From: Dillenia suffruticosa
Taxonomy: Eukaryota > Streptophyta > Magnoliopsida > Dilleniales > Dilleniaceae
Length of the DNA stretch: 64,000 nt
Assembly (NCBI GenBank): GCA_033439265.1
Contig: JAVTVX010000020.1
Location: 19,734,001 to 19,798,000, forward strand
Direction: 5' to 3'
Part shown: piece by piece, positions 12,026-24,559 of the stretch
Layout of the letters: each line of letters starts with the position of its first letter
Position numbering within the stretch: the stretch's first letter is position 1
Program-made: the position numbers and the translations under genes
The notes under the pieces: generated by a model
What the model was told of the DNA's origin: nothing
Databases searched by the model: none
Seen by the model: the letters and a program-made list of their open reading frames with translations, nothing else

Positions 12026-12648
12026 AATAGAAATATAATTGGAATAGACAGATAAAGAAAAAAAAACCTTATTTGAACTCTGAAAATTTTAATCCTTAAA
12101 TCGTAACCAATCTAAGATTCGTGAAATGAAAAGAAAGTAAAAACTCACAGAAATAGAATTGGGAGAAGATGATGAAGATCAAAAGGAATGCAAGCCGTAC
12201 CTCTTTCTCTCACTCTATCTGAAATAGAGAGAGATTATGCACTTGAGAGAGAGGGAGAACAACTGAAAGGAGGTGAAGATGGCGATGAGGTGGAGAAGAG
12301 AAGAGAAAGGGAGAGAAGACAAACTTGGGAGAGAGGTACTTCGTCATTTTGTATGGCGATGAGCTGTACTTCGTCGATTTGTGATTTCTATGATGAACCT
12401 GAGAGAGATAGAGGGAGAGCAGAGAAGAGAGAATGGGGTAGAGAAGAGAGAGGAGAGGGAGAGAGAACACGATTTAACTTTTAAAATGACAAAGGCCAGC
12501 AGTTCTGAAGCCGGTGGCATAGGCAAAGAGTGATGTATATGTCTTTACTAGCGGTTTTATTTTTTGTCTGTAGTTAAAAAACCATCAAACTAGCGGTTTT
12601 GTTGGTCGCTTATAAATGTCACCCGGTAAAAGGTATTTTTTTGTAGTG
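12026..12648 (-). mobile_element. Terminal fragment of a CACTA-type DNA transposon
   Basis: On the minus strand the sequence starting at 12648 reads CACTACAAAAAAATACC, the classic CACTA end. Two subterminal TAGCGGTTTT copies (12561 and 12593) support this. The opposite end is not found in the window, so the left extent is arbitrary. The interior at 12180-12480 is GA/CT-rich, and its overlapping frames on both strands are low complexity. Confidence 0.5.
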
Positions 12649-12674
12649 CTTCAAATACATTTGATATCCCGTTT

Positions 12675-12712
<38 letters not shown>

Positions 12713-12714
12713 GA
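12675..12714. repeat. (GA)n microsatellite
   Basis: About 40 bp of GA repeats with one GGG interruption. Confidence 0.9.
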
Positions 12715-12921
12715 ATGAAACCTCACTAGTCACATTATAATGTACAATAACATTTAAGAGATCCCCCCACTAAAAAACAAAAGTTGAGGAAATCTAGCTG
12801 GCAATCTTAAAAGTCCGATCCCAAAATATGCAGAGAAAACTATGAAACTTCAACAAAATTTCTCTGCATTCTCCCAGAATGAAAATGACAAATCCAAATA
12901 ATGGAAAAGGCAACATCTGGG

Positions 12922-12925
<4 letters not shown>

Positions 12926-12985
<60 letters not shown>
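12926..12985. repeat. (AG)30 microsatellite
   Basis: Uninterrupted AG repeats of about 60 bp, likely to be length-polymorphic. Confidence 0.95.
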
Positions 12986-12987
<2 letters not shown>

Positions 12988-13689
12988 GGAATGTTGGATT
13001 AATTATGTGATTTCACACATGTAGGTCGTTCTAATTAAGTTAACCCCCGCAATCCTAACGCCACCCACGAAAGAACGAAAAAAGAAGAAAGAACGCGCAT
13101 GCAAGACTTCCATCCTTTTTCTTTTTCCTCATAGAATTAAAATGATTCATCCAAATTTATATTTCTTTTATTAAAATTATTCTCTCATTAATCATCCTGT
13201 CATGAAATTTTAGAAGGCATTTTTTTTTTTCCATTTCTCAGTTTCCTCATTACCTTCATAGAATCTACAATGGAAATTTCACAATCGCACCTTCTCCTGC
13301 TGGCACTTTTTCAGTGAAGCTTCTTGGCCAAGTTTAGTCGGGACGCAGCCTCTTGAGAAATTCTTTTACAGAGAATAAAACATATTTTTTGTAGGGAAAA
13401 ATAAAGGTAGAGAAATTGAATTGAAACCCATAGCATTGGAAACAAAACGTTTAAAAATTCAAAACCCTAAACAATTTTCCTTTCAAACAACAGAAGGACA
13501 AACTCAATATTCCCCAAAAGATCTTCCATTCATAAACATGAGAATTCTGAGGGAAACAAAATGATTTTCTAGAATAAGAAAAGCCTAATAATCCAAAAAA
13601 AAAAAAAATTATAATCAACATTTCTCAGAGTGTAAAATATCCTTCCTTGTACATTCATGGAAACTACAAAGAGAGTTCCCAGTACCGTC

Positions 13690-13696
13690 TATAAAT
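13690..13696 (+). promoter_or_regulatory. TATA box of secreted-peptide gene 1
   Basis: TATAAAT lies 95 bp before the ATG at 13785. A start about 30 bp downstream would give a 5' leader of roughly 60 nt, plausible for a plant gene. Confidence 0.5.
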
Positions 13697-13784
13697 CCAC
13701 CAATGCCTCTCTGAATACAGTCATAATAGCCCAGTTACATTCCATTCAGAAAAACAAGATCAAAAAATCATTCAATTTGCAGAA

Positions 13785-14198
13785 ATGAAAATGAGGACTA
13801 CGATCATTTTCATGTGCATGAGCATGTTTCTAGCGTACCACGTTGTCCATTCTAGGCATTTGGTCGAGAATAGGAATGCTAATAGCAAAAGTAATATTCC
13901 AACTATGGTAGGAAAGGCAGAATATGCTCAACTCTCAAGAGTTCCTACTCCGTCTTCAAATCCTTCACCCACCATTCCACCTGTTACTGATGAAAGCCAA
14001 AACACTAAGACAAGGTTGATTGATCGACAAGCCATGCACGTAACAGCCTCATCAACGACTCCACCTCCTCCTTCTTTGCTTCCCGAGGATCTATCTGCTT
14101 CACAGAACGTGTTCCCGCCACACCTTTCGGTCCTTCCAAGGACACTGCTTAGGAGGAAAGATATGATTCGAAGAAGGGTATCCTTAATCAATGCATGA
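13785..14198 (+). CDS. Small secreted protein with an IDA/PIP-like proline motif, gene 1
   Basis: The 137-residue frame opens with a signal peptide: basic start MKMRTT, hydrophobic core IIFMCMSMFLAYHVV, likely cleavage near residue 23 before RHLVENR. Residues 52-65 read RVPTPSSNPSPTIP, almost the motif of gene 2 at 27037 (RVPTPPSGPSPTIP). The VPxPPSGPS core is reminiscent of plant IDA-like and PIP signalling peptides (known IDA-type core: PIPPSAPS), which are cut from secreted precursors and perceived by receptor kinases. Here the motif is internal. The C-terminal part holds a proline run (93-96) and a basic tail (LLRRKDMIRRRVSLINA). A TATA box precedes it. A hormone role is inference; expression is unproven. 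Confidence 0.6.
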   Translation: MKMRTTIIFMCMSMFLAYHVVHSRHLVENRNANSKSNIPTMVGKAEYAQLSRVPTPSSNPSPTIPPVTDESQNTKTRLIDRQAMHVTASSTTPPPPSLLPEDLSASQNVFPPHLSVLPRTLLRRKDMIRRRVSLINA

Positions 14199-15242
14199 AA
14201 TTTAGGCATGTGAATTTCTTTTATTTTTTATTCTTTGTATACTTTGGTTGGCGGAGGGAGAGCTTGGTAGTGTTGACGACAAGGCATAATCTCGCCTCAA
14301 GTCCGCCACAATGTGAGGTCCAATTTAGCTATGAGAAATAATAGGGATACTCTGCAAAATTATTATATATTTCACTTGTGTTTTTTCTTCAATGTAATTC
14401 GTGGTGTCATGGGCTTAGGCTCAATTCTTGTATCATAATGTGCAACATGGCAATCGTTTATGATTTCTGCAAAAGGCTCTTGGTATAATTTTGACATTAT
14501 GTTATGAAATTATTGGTGTGATAAAATCTCTCATGCTCACAACTAGCACTTCAATCATCTCCCTTCGCTTGCGTAGCCATATCCTTGGAGTAAATTTTAT
14601 GCGCCAGACTCATGACAATATAACAGCAAAAGGAGATTAAAAAAGAAAACTTATATCTAATTATAGAGAGAAAGAGAGAGAGATTGAAAGCTTATGTATG
14701 GCAACTTTAAATAATTACTATCGCAACATTGCCCAATTTGGTGACTTTCAAGTTCAATACTCAGAGTAAATTTAATAAAATGAGATTCGTTTATTACAAC
14801 TTTTAATTAGACCAATGATGACCCACAATTCCGCATGAGATTGGGTTCAAAAAAAAAAAAAAATTGGTATTTCACATGTTTTTATACTTTGGCCAAACTC
14901 AAAATATAGGTAAAAATAGCCCAAAATTAGTGGCGGTTATATCTATGGAAAATTATTTGATGAGACGGGTTAATATGGTTCTTCTCTTAATTTTGTTTTT
15001 TATAAAAATACTATATTTTATAATTTAATCTATATAATAAACATAATTTATTTATTTTTATTATGAGTAAAGATGATGTGCTCTTTAATTTGATAATTTA
15101 TTCACACATAAATATATCAGTGGTTCGTAGCTTTTGTTTGGATCATTACAGAGTTGGCTATAATTAGAAAGCAATTAAACGTACTAAATTTGATTCATAT
15201 CATAAAATCAATTTATTTGTTTTATTATGAATAAAAATTAGA
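14199..15242. other. AT-rich 3' flank of peptide gene 1, no gene
   Basis: No coding frame or RNA gene is visible. A stretch at 15040-15200 recurs at about 17970-18125, for example GTACTAAATTTGA at 15188 and at 18107. Confidence 0.6.
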
Positions 15243-16210
15243 TAGATGGTGGATGTCTATCTAACTAAAAATAAAAATACATATTTCATAAAAAATGAGT
15301 TTAGAGCGAGTAAAGTCGTATTCATGAGAAACGGTGAATTTATTTCTTTTAAAAAAAATAAAAATAAAATGTGAGGGTATGAGAAATTATCTAAAACTAA
15401 TAAAATAAATTAATTAATAAAATTAAGTAGAACAAAATAATTAAATAACACCAATTAAAAGAATAAATATAAAAGCTAATAAAATCTAGTTAAAAAAATT
15501 ATTTCTATCTTGATATATTTGATTGATTATTGACGCAAAAATTACTCAATATTATATAAATAAATTAGTTATAGCCATTAAATACTGCAAAACGACTAAT
15601 CTCTCATTATTTTTTTGATAATTAAGATACCATCATTAACTATTTCTCTAATCGAAAGACAACCTTTATTAGATTTAATGTTCCGACAGTATTAAAATCT
15701 AGAGAAAGCTAATTCTAATTAATAAATTTCAAACTGAATTTATTTAAATTAGATTATCTAATCTCTTGATATAACTTAAACCGTTTGTAAGGCCATAAAA
15801 TCATACCAATTATCACTCCATTAAAAACAAACGAATCTTATTGTTTTTAAATACTTGTAAACCATTCTAAAATTATTAAATATAGGTCTTTATTTAACAA
15901 ATTCAAAAGAATCATAAACATTAGGGTATAGAGATTAAATAAATATTCATAAATATCAAACCAATAAAATCACTTAAATCTCATAATTTTCATTCATTAA
16001 GCGTTCAATAATTTTTTGACTAGAAAAATAAATTAGAATAAACTCATAAATAAAGAAAACTTATAAAACAATTTTATTACTGCCAGAAAAGAATATGAAC
16101 AACAAGAAGAAAATGCTTTCTCAGCTGCTCACTTCTCTCTACAAAATGTCTTCTTTTCAATTCTAGAAGCAAGGAAAAATCTCTCCCTAAAGCTGCCGAC
16201 TGCAGCCCTT
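15243..16210 (-). mobile_element. Athila/Tat-type LTR fragment, minus strand
   Basis: Read on the minus strand, this matches the LTR at 47080-47398 plus 56815-57584: TTTTTCTAGTCAAAAAATT, the stretch TTTTATTGGTTTGATATT, ATTGTCTTTCGATTAGA-like sequence, TATTGAGTAATTTTT, and the end near GACATCCACCA. A U3-like part (to about 16210) keeps GCAGTCGGC and a CATATTCTTTTC stretch. Neither primer-binding site nor gag adjoins it, so it is a solo or broken LTR. The upper boundary is approximate. Confidence 0.6.
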
Positions 16211-16606
16211 TCGGTCTGCATACCATATCCTCTTTTGCATCATACATCATTTTCATAAAAATGTCAATATTAAAATTCCAATTATTATATTTCTGTTTTA
16301 TAATTAACTATATATACCTTTACTATAAGGGTTTGAAACGAATATTAAAATAAAAGGCTTGATTTTGTATTAATGAGGGTATAAAAAAGAAAAAAGGGGT
16401 AAAAATTCAAATTAATTAACTAAGAGTTTATGAAATCAATGTAGAATATTTTAGAAAGCCGAAAATGGGGTAAAAGCTAAATGTCTTTGTCGTTTCAATA
16501 TATTAAATTCTAGAATATGATCTCGATATACATAATAAAGCAAGTTCTAGAATGTGTGATCCAAATGTATTAATCATTTATCAAGAAAAATAATTTTGAG
16601 CACAAA

Positions 16607-16680
16607 AAATGAAATTGCTCATTTTTGGCTCTAAATTGCTTATTTTTTGCTCGAAATTGTTCATTTTTTGCTCAAAATCT
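16607..16680. repeat. Diverged tandem repeat, unit about 21 bp
   Basis: Three to four units of AAATTGCTCATTTTTTGCTC with small changes follow one another. No wider context explains them. Confidence 0.7.
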
Positions 16681-18130
16681 CACTATTTAATTAGGATATG
16701 TATCAAATCCTACATGTTTATTATTCAAAGAAAACTATTAAAAACATGAACAACCGTTTCAAGGATAAAAAACCATTGATACATGCTATTTTTCAAACAT
16801 TTCCAGTCAACCAAATAGTACATATCAACTAAGAAAGTTCAGAATTTTTTATTTTTTTGTTTTTTTTTAAATTTTTATATATTTTTTTATGAAACAAAAC
16901 TTAAACAATTTTAGAAAAAAGAAATACTTATAAAGAAAATTCCTATGTATGTACCTAAAAAAATATCTAATATTCCTCTACACCTAGATCATATATTGTC
17001 CCCAATGTATACTCAACTTAAGAGAGATAAAAAATGCAAAGACCTATCAAATAATGCAAAAATAAAAAAATAAAAAAATAAAAGAGTAGGATAGAAGAAT
17101 ACTCCCCCAAGGTGGAGTAGAGAATGGAGTGTCAATTCCAACGAATCAAAGAAAGAGCTAACATGGGGGCATGCCTTAAACATCAAGCACTTCGATCCGT
17201 TCCTGAGGGTTGTTCTTGAACGAGCAGTAATAAACTTTTTGTAAATTATGAGCACGCGTTAACTCAGGAGTATTTTTGTCCATTTGAAAAGCTTAAAAAT
17301 GAAGAAAGAAGCCCTAAAAAGATGAAGTAAAAATGTTAGAAACCCTTAAAAAAAATTTTGTTTTGTTTTATTTATTTATTTATTTATTATTTTTATTTAT
17401 TTATTTATAGACAGAAATGAAATGTGGTTCGGGCATGCTCACGTCCTAAATCATAAATGTTTATGTCCAATGTATGCTCCAAAGGCAGAAGTGAAGGCAG
17501 TTTAGGGCATGAGTATGCCATAAACTGAGAGCAAATCTATCCATATGTGCTTGGTGCGAGTAAAAATGAAGGTTTTTTAAGGCGTGGGTATGTCTTAACA
17601 ACAGAATACTTCTGAATTTTTTTATTATTTTTATTTTTTTCAATATCAAATGGAAATCAAACGAACATCAATGAAAATAAATAAATATAAAAAATAAAGA
17701 AATTATAAAAAAGAATATTGGATTGCTTCCCAATAAACACATTTGTTTAGTGTTTTTGGCTCAATGTGATCTCATCGCTTCAATCTTGCTCAAATATCAA
17801 TCCAATCCATTTAAATTTCAACTTACCTGATATGAATTTCAATCTTGAATTGAAATAAATGATTTTTTGATTTATCATAGATTGCTTTCGGTATAAAAGT
17901 TTGTCTTGAAAAAATTTATTCTATTGTATAAAATTATTTGTAAAGTTCTCATTAAACATAAAAATTAATTCATTTTACACAAAAATATTATGAATAATAA
18001 AATTCACCTTCTTCTCGTCATTTTGCACAAAAATATTATATATCAGCGATCGGTGACTTTTGTTTGCATCTTTCCGGAGTTGACTGTAATTAGAAAGGAA
18101 TTAGAAGTACTAAATTTGACATTTGATTAG
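16681..18130. mobile_element. Probable remnant of an Athila/Tat retrotransposon non-coding region
   Basis: The segment has dispersed degenerate copies of GGGCATGC...CCTTAAA (about 17162, 17430, 17497, 17580) and GATTGCTTCCCAATAAACAC (about 17720). Both recall the non-coding stretches between pol and the 3' LTR of Athila/Tat gypsy elements; that comparison is from memory. No pol frame remains. The minus-strand frames at 17013-17255 and 17461-17649 fall within these repeats and are not genes. Confidence 0.35.
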
Positions 18131-19523
18131 ATAGTTCATCGTACCCTTTTAACTAATAAAATTATGATATCAAGTGTGACATTCTTTCAAAATTCATATA
18201 TCTAATTATTACATTTTTGGTTAATTGCATCATTTTATCTTTACATGTTTTTTGGACGTTTTACATCGAGCCATTTTCTTATCTCTCTCTCTCTCTCCTC
18301 TCTCTCCCCCCCCACCCCGGCGAATTTCATTATTGAAAAAGAAAATGCATTTTGTTATTAGGAAAAATCTCCAATTTCATTATTGTTATTGGAAAATATA
18401 TTGATGTAAAGATGGGATTGGTAAGGCAACATCAACTTCAGGCCAGTCCCACTACTAATATATTATATTGAAATGTGAGAACCTAAATACGAACAATTAT
18501 TTTTATTTATTTTGCCCAAATCAAGATGAGGCCACCTGAGACTTTCTTGCATCTAAAACAAGTGGAGCCGCAGGCCTTTTATGAAGAATCTCAATCAAAC
18601 TTTTGGGTAGGCCAAGCCTAAGTAGACGAAATCCTGCTGAAAAGGACATTTTTTTTTTTGTCTTTAATATGCATAACTTGTCTTGCACTAATTTTTCTAA
18701 TCTGTTGGGAAAATGAAGGTTTTTATTCAAAAGACAAAATGGGGATGAAGGGAATATATTTGGGTGAAGTTGTTAAAAGGCTTAGTCATTAAAAAGAAGT
18801 TGTTAAAGGATTGGACACAGGAAAAGGAAGTCAACTTTGAATTTTGAAAATGAATGTCAAATGACTCAATTCTTTCAAAAATTAAGAGCTGCTTCAGCTT
18901 AGCTTGCATTTCGTGAACAACAGACTCTTGACCCATTTTATCAAAATGTATGAAATGTTGAAAACGCATAAGACCTGCCTAGGAGAACTTGGAAAATTGT
19001 TTACTCGATTCACGGACTTGAAAAAAAAATAAAATATATTGGTAAACATGTTTTTTAATAATTTTCTTTGGAAAAAAAACACAAATTTACATGAGGATTC
19101 CAACATTGTGACCCACTCCTGGCTTTGTTGGGTTGTTAGTGTGAAATTACCTTTTGCTTCTGATTAAACAAAAAACAAATGATTTTAATAAAACATAGGA
19201 TCTTGGTATGGATGTTTCATATTTTTTCATACTGCACTCACAATAACCTAATTGAGGGGTGTTTTTTCCCTGAATTTTGTTGTATTTGCTTCAAGCGACT
19301 TAGTCTCCCTGTGAAACATACAATTGCCAAGAAATCTCATTTTGGAAAACCAAATACATGTATTATTTGATATTACCAAAAGCACTATAGAGATTATTTA
19401 TAGTATATAAACTGATATTCGAAACCATATTTCTAGTAATCCATTTTGAGCGTTTATCAAATCTGTTTAGAGAGCAACTCTCCAAATATAATCATTTTCA
19501 TTTCCAAATTTCGAACTGAGACT
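18131..19523. other. AT-rich spacer with a dispersed poly-T-anchored repeat
   Basis: No gene recognised. A (CT)n and C-run stretch lies at 18282-18316. The 56 bp at 18649-18704 (poly-T, then GTCTTTAATATGCATAACTT and CTTGCACTAATTTTTCTAAT) recur at 45179-45244 and 61805-61867. Read on the minus strand each copy ends in poly-A, like a retroposon tail. Confidence 0.55.
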
Positions 19524-19528
19524 TGATT

Positions 19529-20024
19529 TGTTGGTTATTGATGCCCATTATGGGCATTTGGGTAATTAAGGAATGGGGTAACTCCCATCCTTAATTACCA
19601 TTAACCAATATTTTGGTAACCCCCCACCAATTAAGTGATATTGGTCTTACCTTCCTTCTGGGAGAAAAAACAATGGAGGTAACTCTCCTTCTCCTACCTT
19701 GTGGGGTGGATAGCAGCCATGGGAGGAAACCATGATGGAGGCTAGGGTTTTGCACAACATATTCTCTAGAGAGAGAAAATAGAGAGAGGGATGGAGATTT
19801 TCGCGTAGGAAAATCTCTCATCTTCAGACGATTCACCGGACACGAGGCTTGAGGCGTCGTGGATTTGAGGTGGTGGTTCGATTGCGTGATCACCATCCGA
19901 CCGTGCGATCCGTTCGAGGGACATCGCGACACGGTGGATTTTGGAGACCGCCTAATAGAGGTATTTATCTCGAAAATTCCGATCTATTTAATTCTCGCTT
20001 CCGCATACGCGATTAAATCCAACA
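19529..20024 (+). repeat. 5' LTR of the copia element
   Basis: It starts TGTTGGTTATTG and ends AAATCCAACA, directly before the primer-binding site. Confidence 0.92.
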
Positions 20025-20025
20025 T

Positions 20026-20037
20026 TGGTATCAGAGC
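20026..20037 (+). other. Primer-binding site (tRNA-iMet)
   Basis: TGGTATCAGAGC, complementary to the 3' end of plant initiator tRNA-Met, two bases after the LTR. Confidence 0.92.
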
Positions 20038-20549
20038 AGTCGTTGGATTTAATTTAATAATTTTCGGAATTATTTTTAGGGTTTTTAAAATTTTGGGGTC
20101 CGGATCACGGATGAGTTTCGTGAATCCGAGAACACTGCAAGAATACCATAGCCCAAGGATTACAAATATATTTTTTATTTAATTTTTGGAGCATGTTTGG
20201 GTCATGAAAAGTCCGGTCGAAATTTGTGACCCTACGGACATAAAACCCTTAGATCTGTGGCTTTAGAGGGCGGATCGATGCATGAAAATAATATAAATGA
20301 GTTCCTTGCATCTAGATTTATGGTTTTATATATTTTATTGTGTGATTTGGGTGCCGGAAACTGGGATTTCCGAATGGCCGCGGAGGGCTGCGACTGGGGT
20401 GGTTGAATCCCACCATTTTTGGGCTTGAATCCTCCTAAAATCGAGTGTAGGATGTTTGGAGGATGCTCACAAATTTTTTTCCAGTCGAAAAATGCAAGAA
20501 ACAACAGCCGGATTTGTATTTTTCAAAAAACGGGTCGAAAAACCTGTTG

Positions 20550-21030
20550 CAGGACCCGTCGGGCGAAGAAGAACCGGCCCAGACCCGCAGACGCGTGACA
20601 CGCACGCGCCAGGGAAGCGCGCCTGCTAGGCGCGTGTAGTTCACGCGCCACACAGGCGTGTGGAGCGGGGAAGGTAGCGGTCGGGTCGGATCGGACCGTT
20701 GACCGGGGTCGGACCGAACCCGTTGACCGGGTCAGTCGGGTCCACCCTGACCCGTTGACCAACCCGGTCAAAACCCCACTCAATGCGGCTCAGCGCGTGA
20801 AGGCGCATGAGCCGCGCGCCGCGATTGGGCGCGCGTGAGCCGCACCGCCCCAGGCGCGTGGCAGCGTGTCTGAGCCGCGCCGCGCGTCTGGCGCGTGAGC
20901 CAGACTGCTGCCAGCGCGTGGAGGCGCGTGGCAGCGCGTGGAGGCTCACCGCCGGCGCGTGGAGGCGCCCGGCGGCACGTGGATCTCACCGCCGGCGAGC
21001 GGCGGCGCGTGTGGGCCCCGGGTGGCGCGT
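20550..21030 (+). other. GC-rich leader block of the copia element
   Basis: Between the primer-binding site and gag lies about 480 bp of GC-rich sequence in an otherwise AT-rich element. It is built of degenerate GGCGCGTGGAGGCGC-type units, and 20690-20780 carries several GTTGACC motifs, the WRKY W-box core. Frames on both strands run through it (for example 20807-21211 plus and 20641-20949 minus), but their arginine/alanine-rich products reflect composition. Confidence 0.7.
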
Positions 21031-21989
21031 GAAGTCGCTCATAATTGAATTTTTTCAATTTTTTGGGGGGTCCTATATCCATGAATATGACTTTTTGTGG
21101 GTTTTTGTGTGCCGAATCACAGTCCAAATGGTAAGATGCGATTCCAAGTTGTGGTGTATGGTGTCCGTTGACTCATACGCTCGCTTTGGGGTCGTACTCA
21201 AGTCATTTTGATCTTGATGATTCGTAGGGCGTACAAAAATGTGATAATAAGCATCTCCAAGTCATATATGTCTCTCTTAATGCGTTGAGAATTGTCGTAT
21301 TAAATTTTTGCAAGGAGAGTAAACTGAATGATATGATCTGCGCGATTTTATCAGTAGATTCAGTTTATTCTCGAGAGGCAAAATCTAACGGGAATCTGAG
21401 GCACGAGATGATGGGCCCCAGGGTGGGCACCGCGTCTCAGAATATACGAAATAAAGAGATCTATCGTGTATGATATAAAATATTTGCCAAGTTAGGACAA
21501 TGCTTATCAGTGGCATATACGATGACTTAATCTCATTTTTTGAGTTATATTTTATAAACATGTCGGTTCGACTCGTCCCATAAGAGCATAGTGTTGCTCT
21601 CTTCGGCTCCTATGTGAGGATGCAGAAGAAAAGGTTTAATCATATAATGAAGCAAATGTCGAGTATGATCACCGAGTTAATATATACGGACGAGTAAATT
21701 TCGGATGAAATTTAGGTACAGGATGTGATCCAGTTTTTACCTGATTCATGGGAAACCGTGAAATCCTATTTCACATTTGACGAAAGTAATACATATTGTG
21801 AGCTCGATGAGGAGCACCTAGAGGCGAGTAGGCCACACTCGAGTCATGCTTATTCAGAGGAGTCGAGTAAGGACTTCCCAGGCGCTAAGCCAATAGCATA
21901 AGCAGGCGAACGAGACTCGAGATCTAGGTAATAAAAATCATCCGAGAAAACCGACAACGAGGTACAAGAACGCAAGAAGAAGGAATTTG

Positions 21990-22060
21990 TTTAGACCAAT
22001 GTAAATTGCTATGTTTAAGGTAGATTTGGTCATTTCGCTCGTGAGTGTGACGAGCAGAAA
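21990..22060 (+). pseudogene. Copia gag nucleocapsid zinc-knuckle remnant
   Basis: Frame reading NCYV, a stop, then GRFGHFARECDEQ. This is a CCHC knuckle in which the second cysteine region has become a stop codon. Gag upstream (about 21240-21990) has no continuous frame. Confidence 0.6.
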
Positions 22061-22534
22061 TAAATATTCTTCTTCTTTACGTGGTGTGAGATTTTTCTCA
22101 TTCACTATAATACTCGCTGATTTCTCTTCTTTGAAATCAGGAGCAACCGATCACGTAACTCGAGATAGGAGTGCGTAAATATAGTTCCGTCAAGTGAATT
22201 CTTAAGTTTGGAGGATTTACGTTAAGGACAGAGCATTTGTCGTTGTCAGAGGGAACGACACTTGCTATGACGTCCTCAATATTGTAGGCATTCGACGGAT
22301 ATACAATTTAGTACCTTGTCTAAAATTGACTACGATATGCATGAAATTATTCCTTTGTTTTTAATACGATAATTTTCTAAACTATTCTGGTTTTAATCCA
22401 TGATGGAATGTATGCACTGGGTGCTACTCCTTGTAATGGTTTCTTGTCGTTCTACTATTGTCTTTACATCTGATTGCGTAGATGATGATGTAAATGAATG
22501 ATATAGTAGACTTAGACACATGGGGTAAGAGATA

Positions 22535-22876
22535 ATGAATCGGTTAGTAGCGAGAGGTTTATTGGATCCGCTAACCAGATTCGAGTTACCCGTATGTGAG
22601 TTTTGTCTAGTCAGCAAAATGACGAGAAAACCATTTGGCAATGCAACGAGAGCTGGGACTCCATTGCAGTTAGACCACTGTGCCTTCCTTTTTTTGTGGT
22701 CTTATGAGCATGAGAGCCGGAAATGGAGTTGTGTAGATAATTATAGATGTTTACATGTGTTTCGGTTCATCTATCTGATCTCGCACAAGTCTGAGGCATT
22801 AGACTGCTTCAGGAGATTCATAAACGAGATTGAAAATCAGTTAGATTTGAGAGTACAGACTCTTAGAACCGAGTAA
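22535..22876 (+). pseudogene. Copia pre-integrase/integrase fragment
   Basis: A 113-residue open stretch matching copia GAG-pre-integrase and the integrase start: MNRLVARGLLDPLTRFELP, then CEFCLVSKMTRKPFG (the two cysteines of the HHCC motif), then FRFIYLISHKSEALDCFRRF and RVQTLRTE. In active elements TLRTDRGGEY follows; here the final aspartate is glutamate and a stop follows at once. The segment between the knuckle and core is out of frame, and the first catalytic aspartate is not recognisable. Confidence 0.8.
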
Positions 22877-23589
22877 GAACGTAAATATTCGTCTAAACTA
22901 CACATGAGACTCTGTTTCGATAAGAGTATTACGAGACTACTGACTAGTAGTCAGTTCCCCATTTGAGCTTTGGACAGGGAGGTAGCCTGACCTTAGCTAC
23001 TTGAGGTTATGGGGTTGTGCCACGATTTCTCGTATTAACACGGTGAGTTAGACCCGCGAGAAAATATGTGTTCCTAGGTAAACACGAACGGCACTATAAT
23101 CGAGATTGAGTCTCGTAATACTATATTTCTTGAGAATGATTTTCCTAAGAGAGGTGAAATCAATTTGGACCCTACCCTTTATGCGATGGATGAGCCTAGT
23201 GGCTCGAGGAGCCCAGCGGCGGGATACAAGAATCCACTACGGATCTTGATCTCAGTGGGAGCGATCCATCAAGAGGTAAAGATTTTTTCTCTCCTCCTAA
23301 GAGTGTCGAGAATGCGTATTTAAACGTTGTTTTCTCGATTGAGGGTGAAACCCTCATTGCGATTCTAGAGGATGATAAAAAAATCTAAAACGGTTCAAGA
23401 GGCTCTCGAGAGTTTTGCAAAAGATGCAAAATACCGTTTATTGAAGGCCATAAATAAAGAGAAGGAATTGATGAGAATCAACGGGGTCTGGGATCTAGTT
23501 GATTAGCCTAAGGGCGGAAGGACTATTGGGAACAAGTAGGTTCTCAAAGTCAAGATAAAGGTTAACGGATTGATGAAAAGATAAAGAAC

Positions 23590-24045
23590 CCGTCTAGTAA
23601 CCAAGGGTTACACTTGGACTGAGGGGTGGACTATCGAGGAGTCATAGTCCAATTTATCTCAATCCGTTTATCTTTCAGCGATTGTCACGAACATAGATCA
23701 AGAGTCACATCACAAGGACGTAAAGACCGCTTTCGTAGTGGAAGTCTAGATGAGGCGATCTATATGGAGCATCCCTTTGGGTTCGTTCTAGTAGATCAGG
23801 TGGATAAACTCTATTGATTTTAGAAATCAAAATACGACCTTAAGCCATCATCTAGACAGCGGCGCTTGAGATTTCACGAGAAGGTGATATCTTATGGTTT
23901 TGTAATGATCGAGTAGGATTATTGCATATATATGATACGTCCCGATAACTCCTTTATGAGCATGTTCTCATATGTAGGTGACATACTGTTGGCTGGGAAC
24001 AACAGAGAGTATCTAATGACCATTGTAACATGGTTATGAGTTTTT
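23590..24045 (+). pseudogene. Copia reverse transcriptase remnant
   Basis: Scattered frames give TKGYTWTEGWTIE-like sequence (family VAKGYTQxEGVDYEE), GSLDEAIYMEHPFGFVLVDQ at about 23739-23798, then after two stops LRFHEKVISYGFVMIE and MFSYVGDILLAGNNREYLM. The catalytic YVDD has become YVGD. Several in-frame stops and a lost linker show it has been inactive for some time. It closely resembles the RT fragment at 10692-11027. Confidence 0.75.
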
Positions 24046-24559
24046 AGTTCATTCTCAGATTATGGATCCATAGGGATCGCTTGAGAATGGTGTTTGACTC
24101 TTTAACAAGAGTTTTACATCAGGTAAATTCTTAAGTATTTCGAGAAGAGCGATGACAACCTAAAAGATACTCTAATCGCTAAAGATAAAAAGACTTGAAT
24201 CTTGACACATGCCCTAGAATTTATAAAGAAATAAGGTAGATAAGCAGAATCTCTTATTCCAGTGCAAAATACATTTCTAGTGTATGCGATGAGGTATACA
24301 CGTGTGATATACAATTTGATGTATGCGATGAGGCATACATGACCAGATGTTTATTTTATGGTCGATCTGGTGAGTAGGTATTAATAGAATCCTAGAAGGG
24401 ATCACTGTAGAGCGGTGAAAAAGGATTCTGAAATATCTCATTTGAACTGCAGAGCTCTCCATGTGTTACGGATGAGGTGATTTGCGTTTTGTGGTTGAGA
24501 TTCAGATACTGACTGAGAGTAGTGATCTGAATAAACGCAAAAGATTTTATCTTCTTAGA

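Noticed and set aside
12188-12484. Overlapping plus and minus frames of 60-98 codons
   Set aside because: GA/CT-rich low-complexity sequence with no domain and frames open on both strands.
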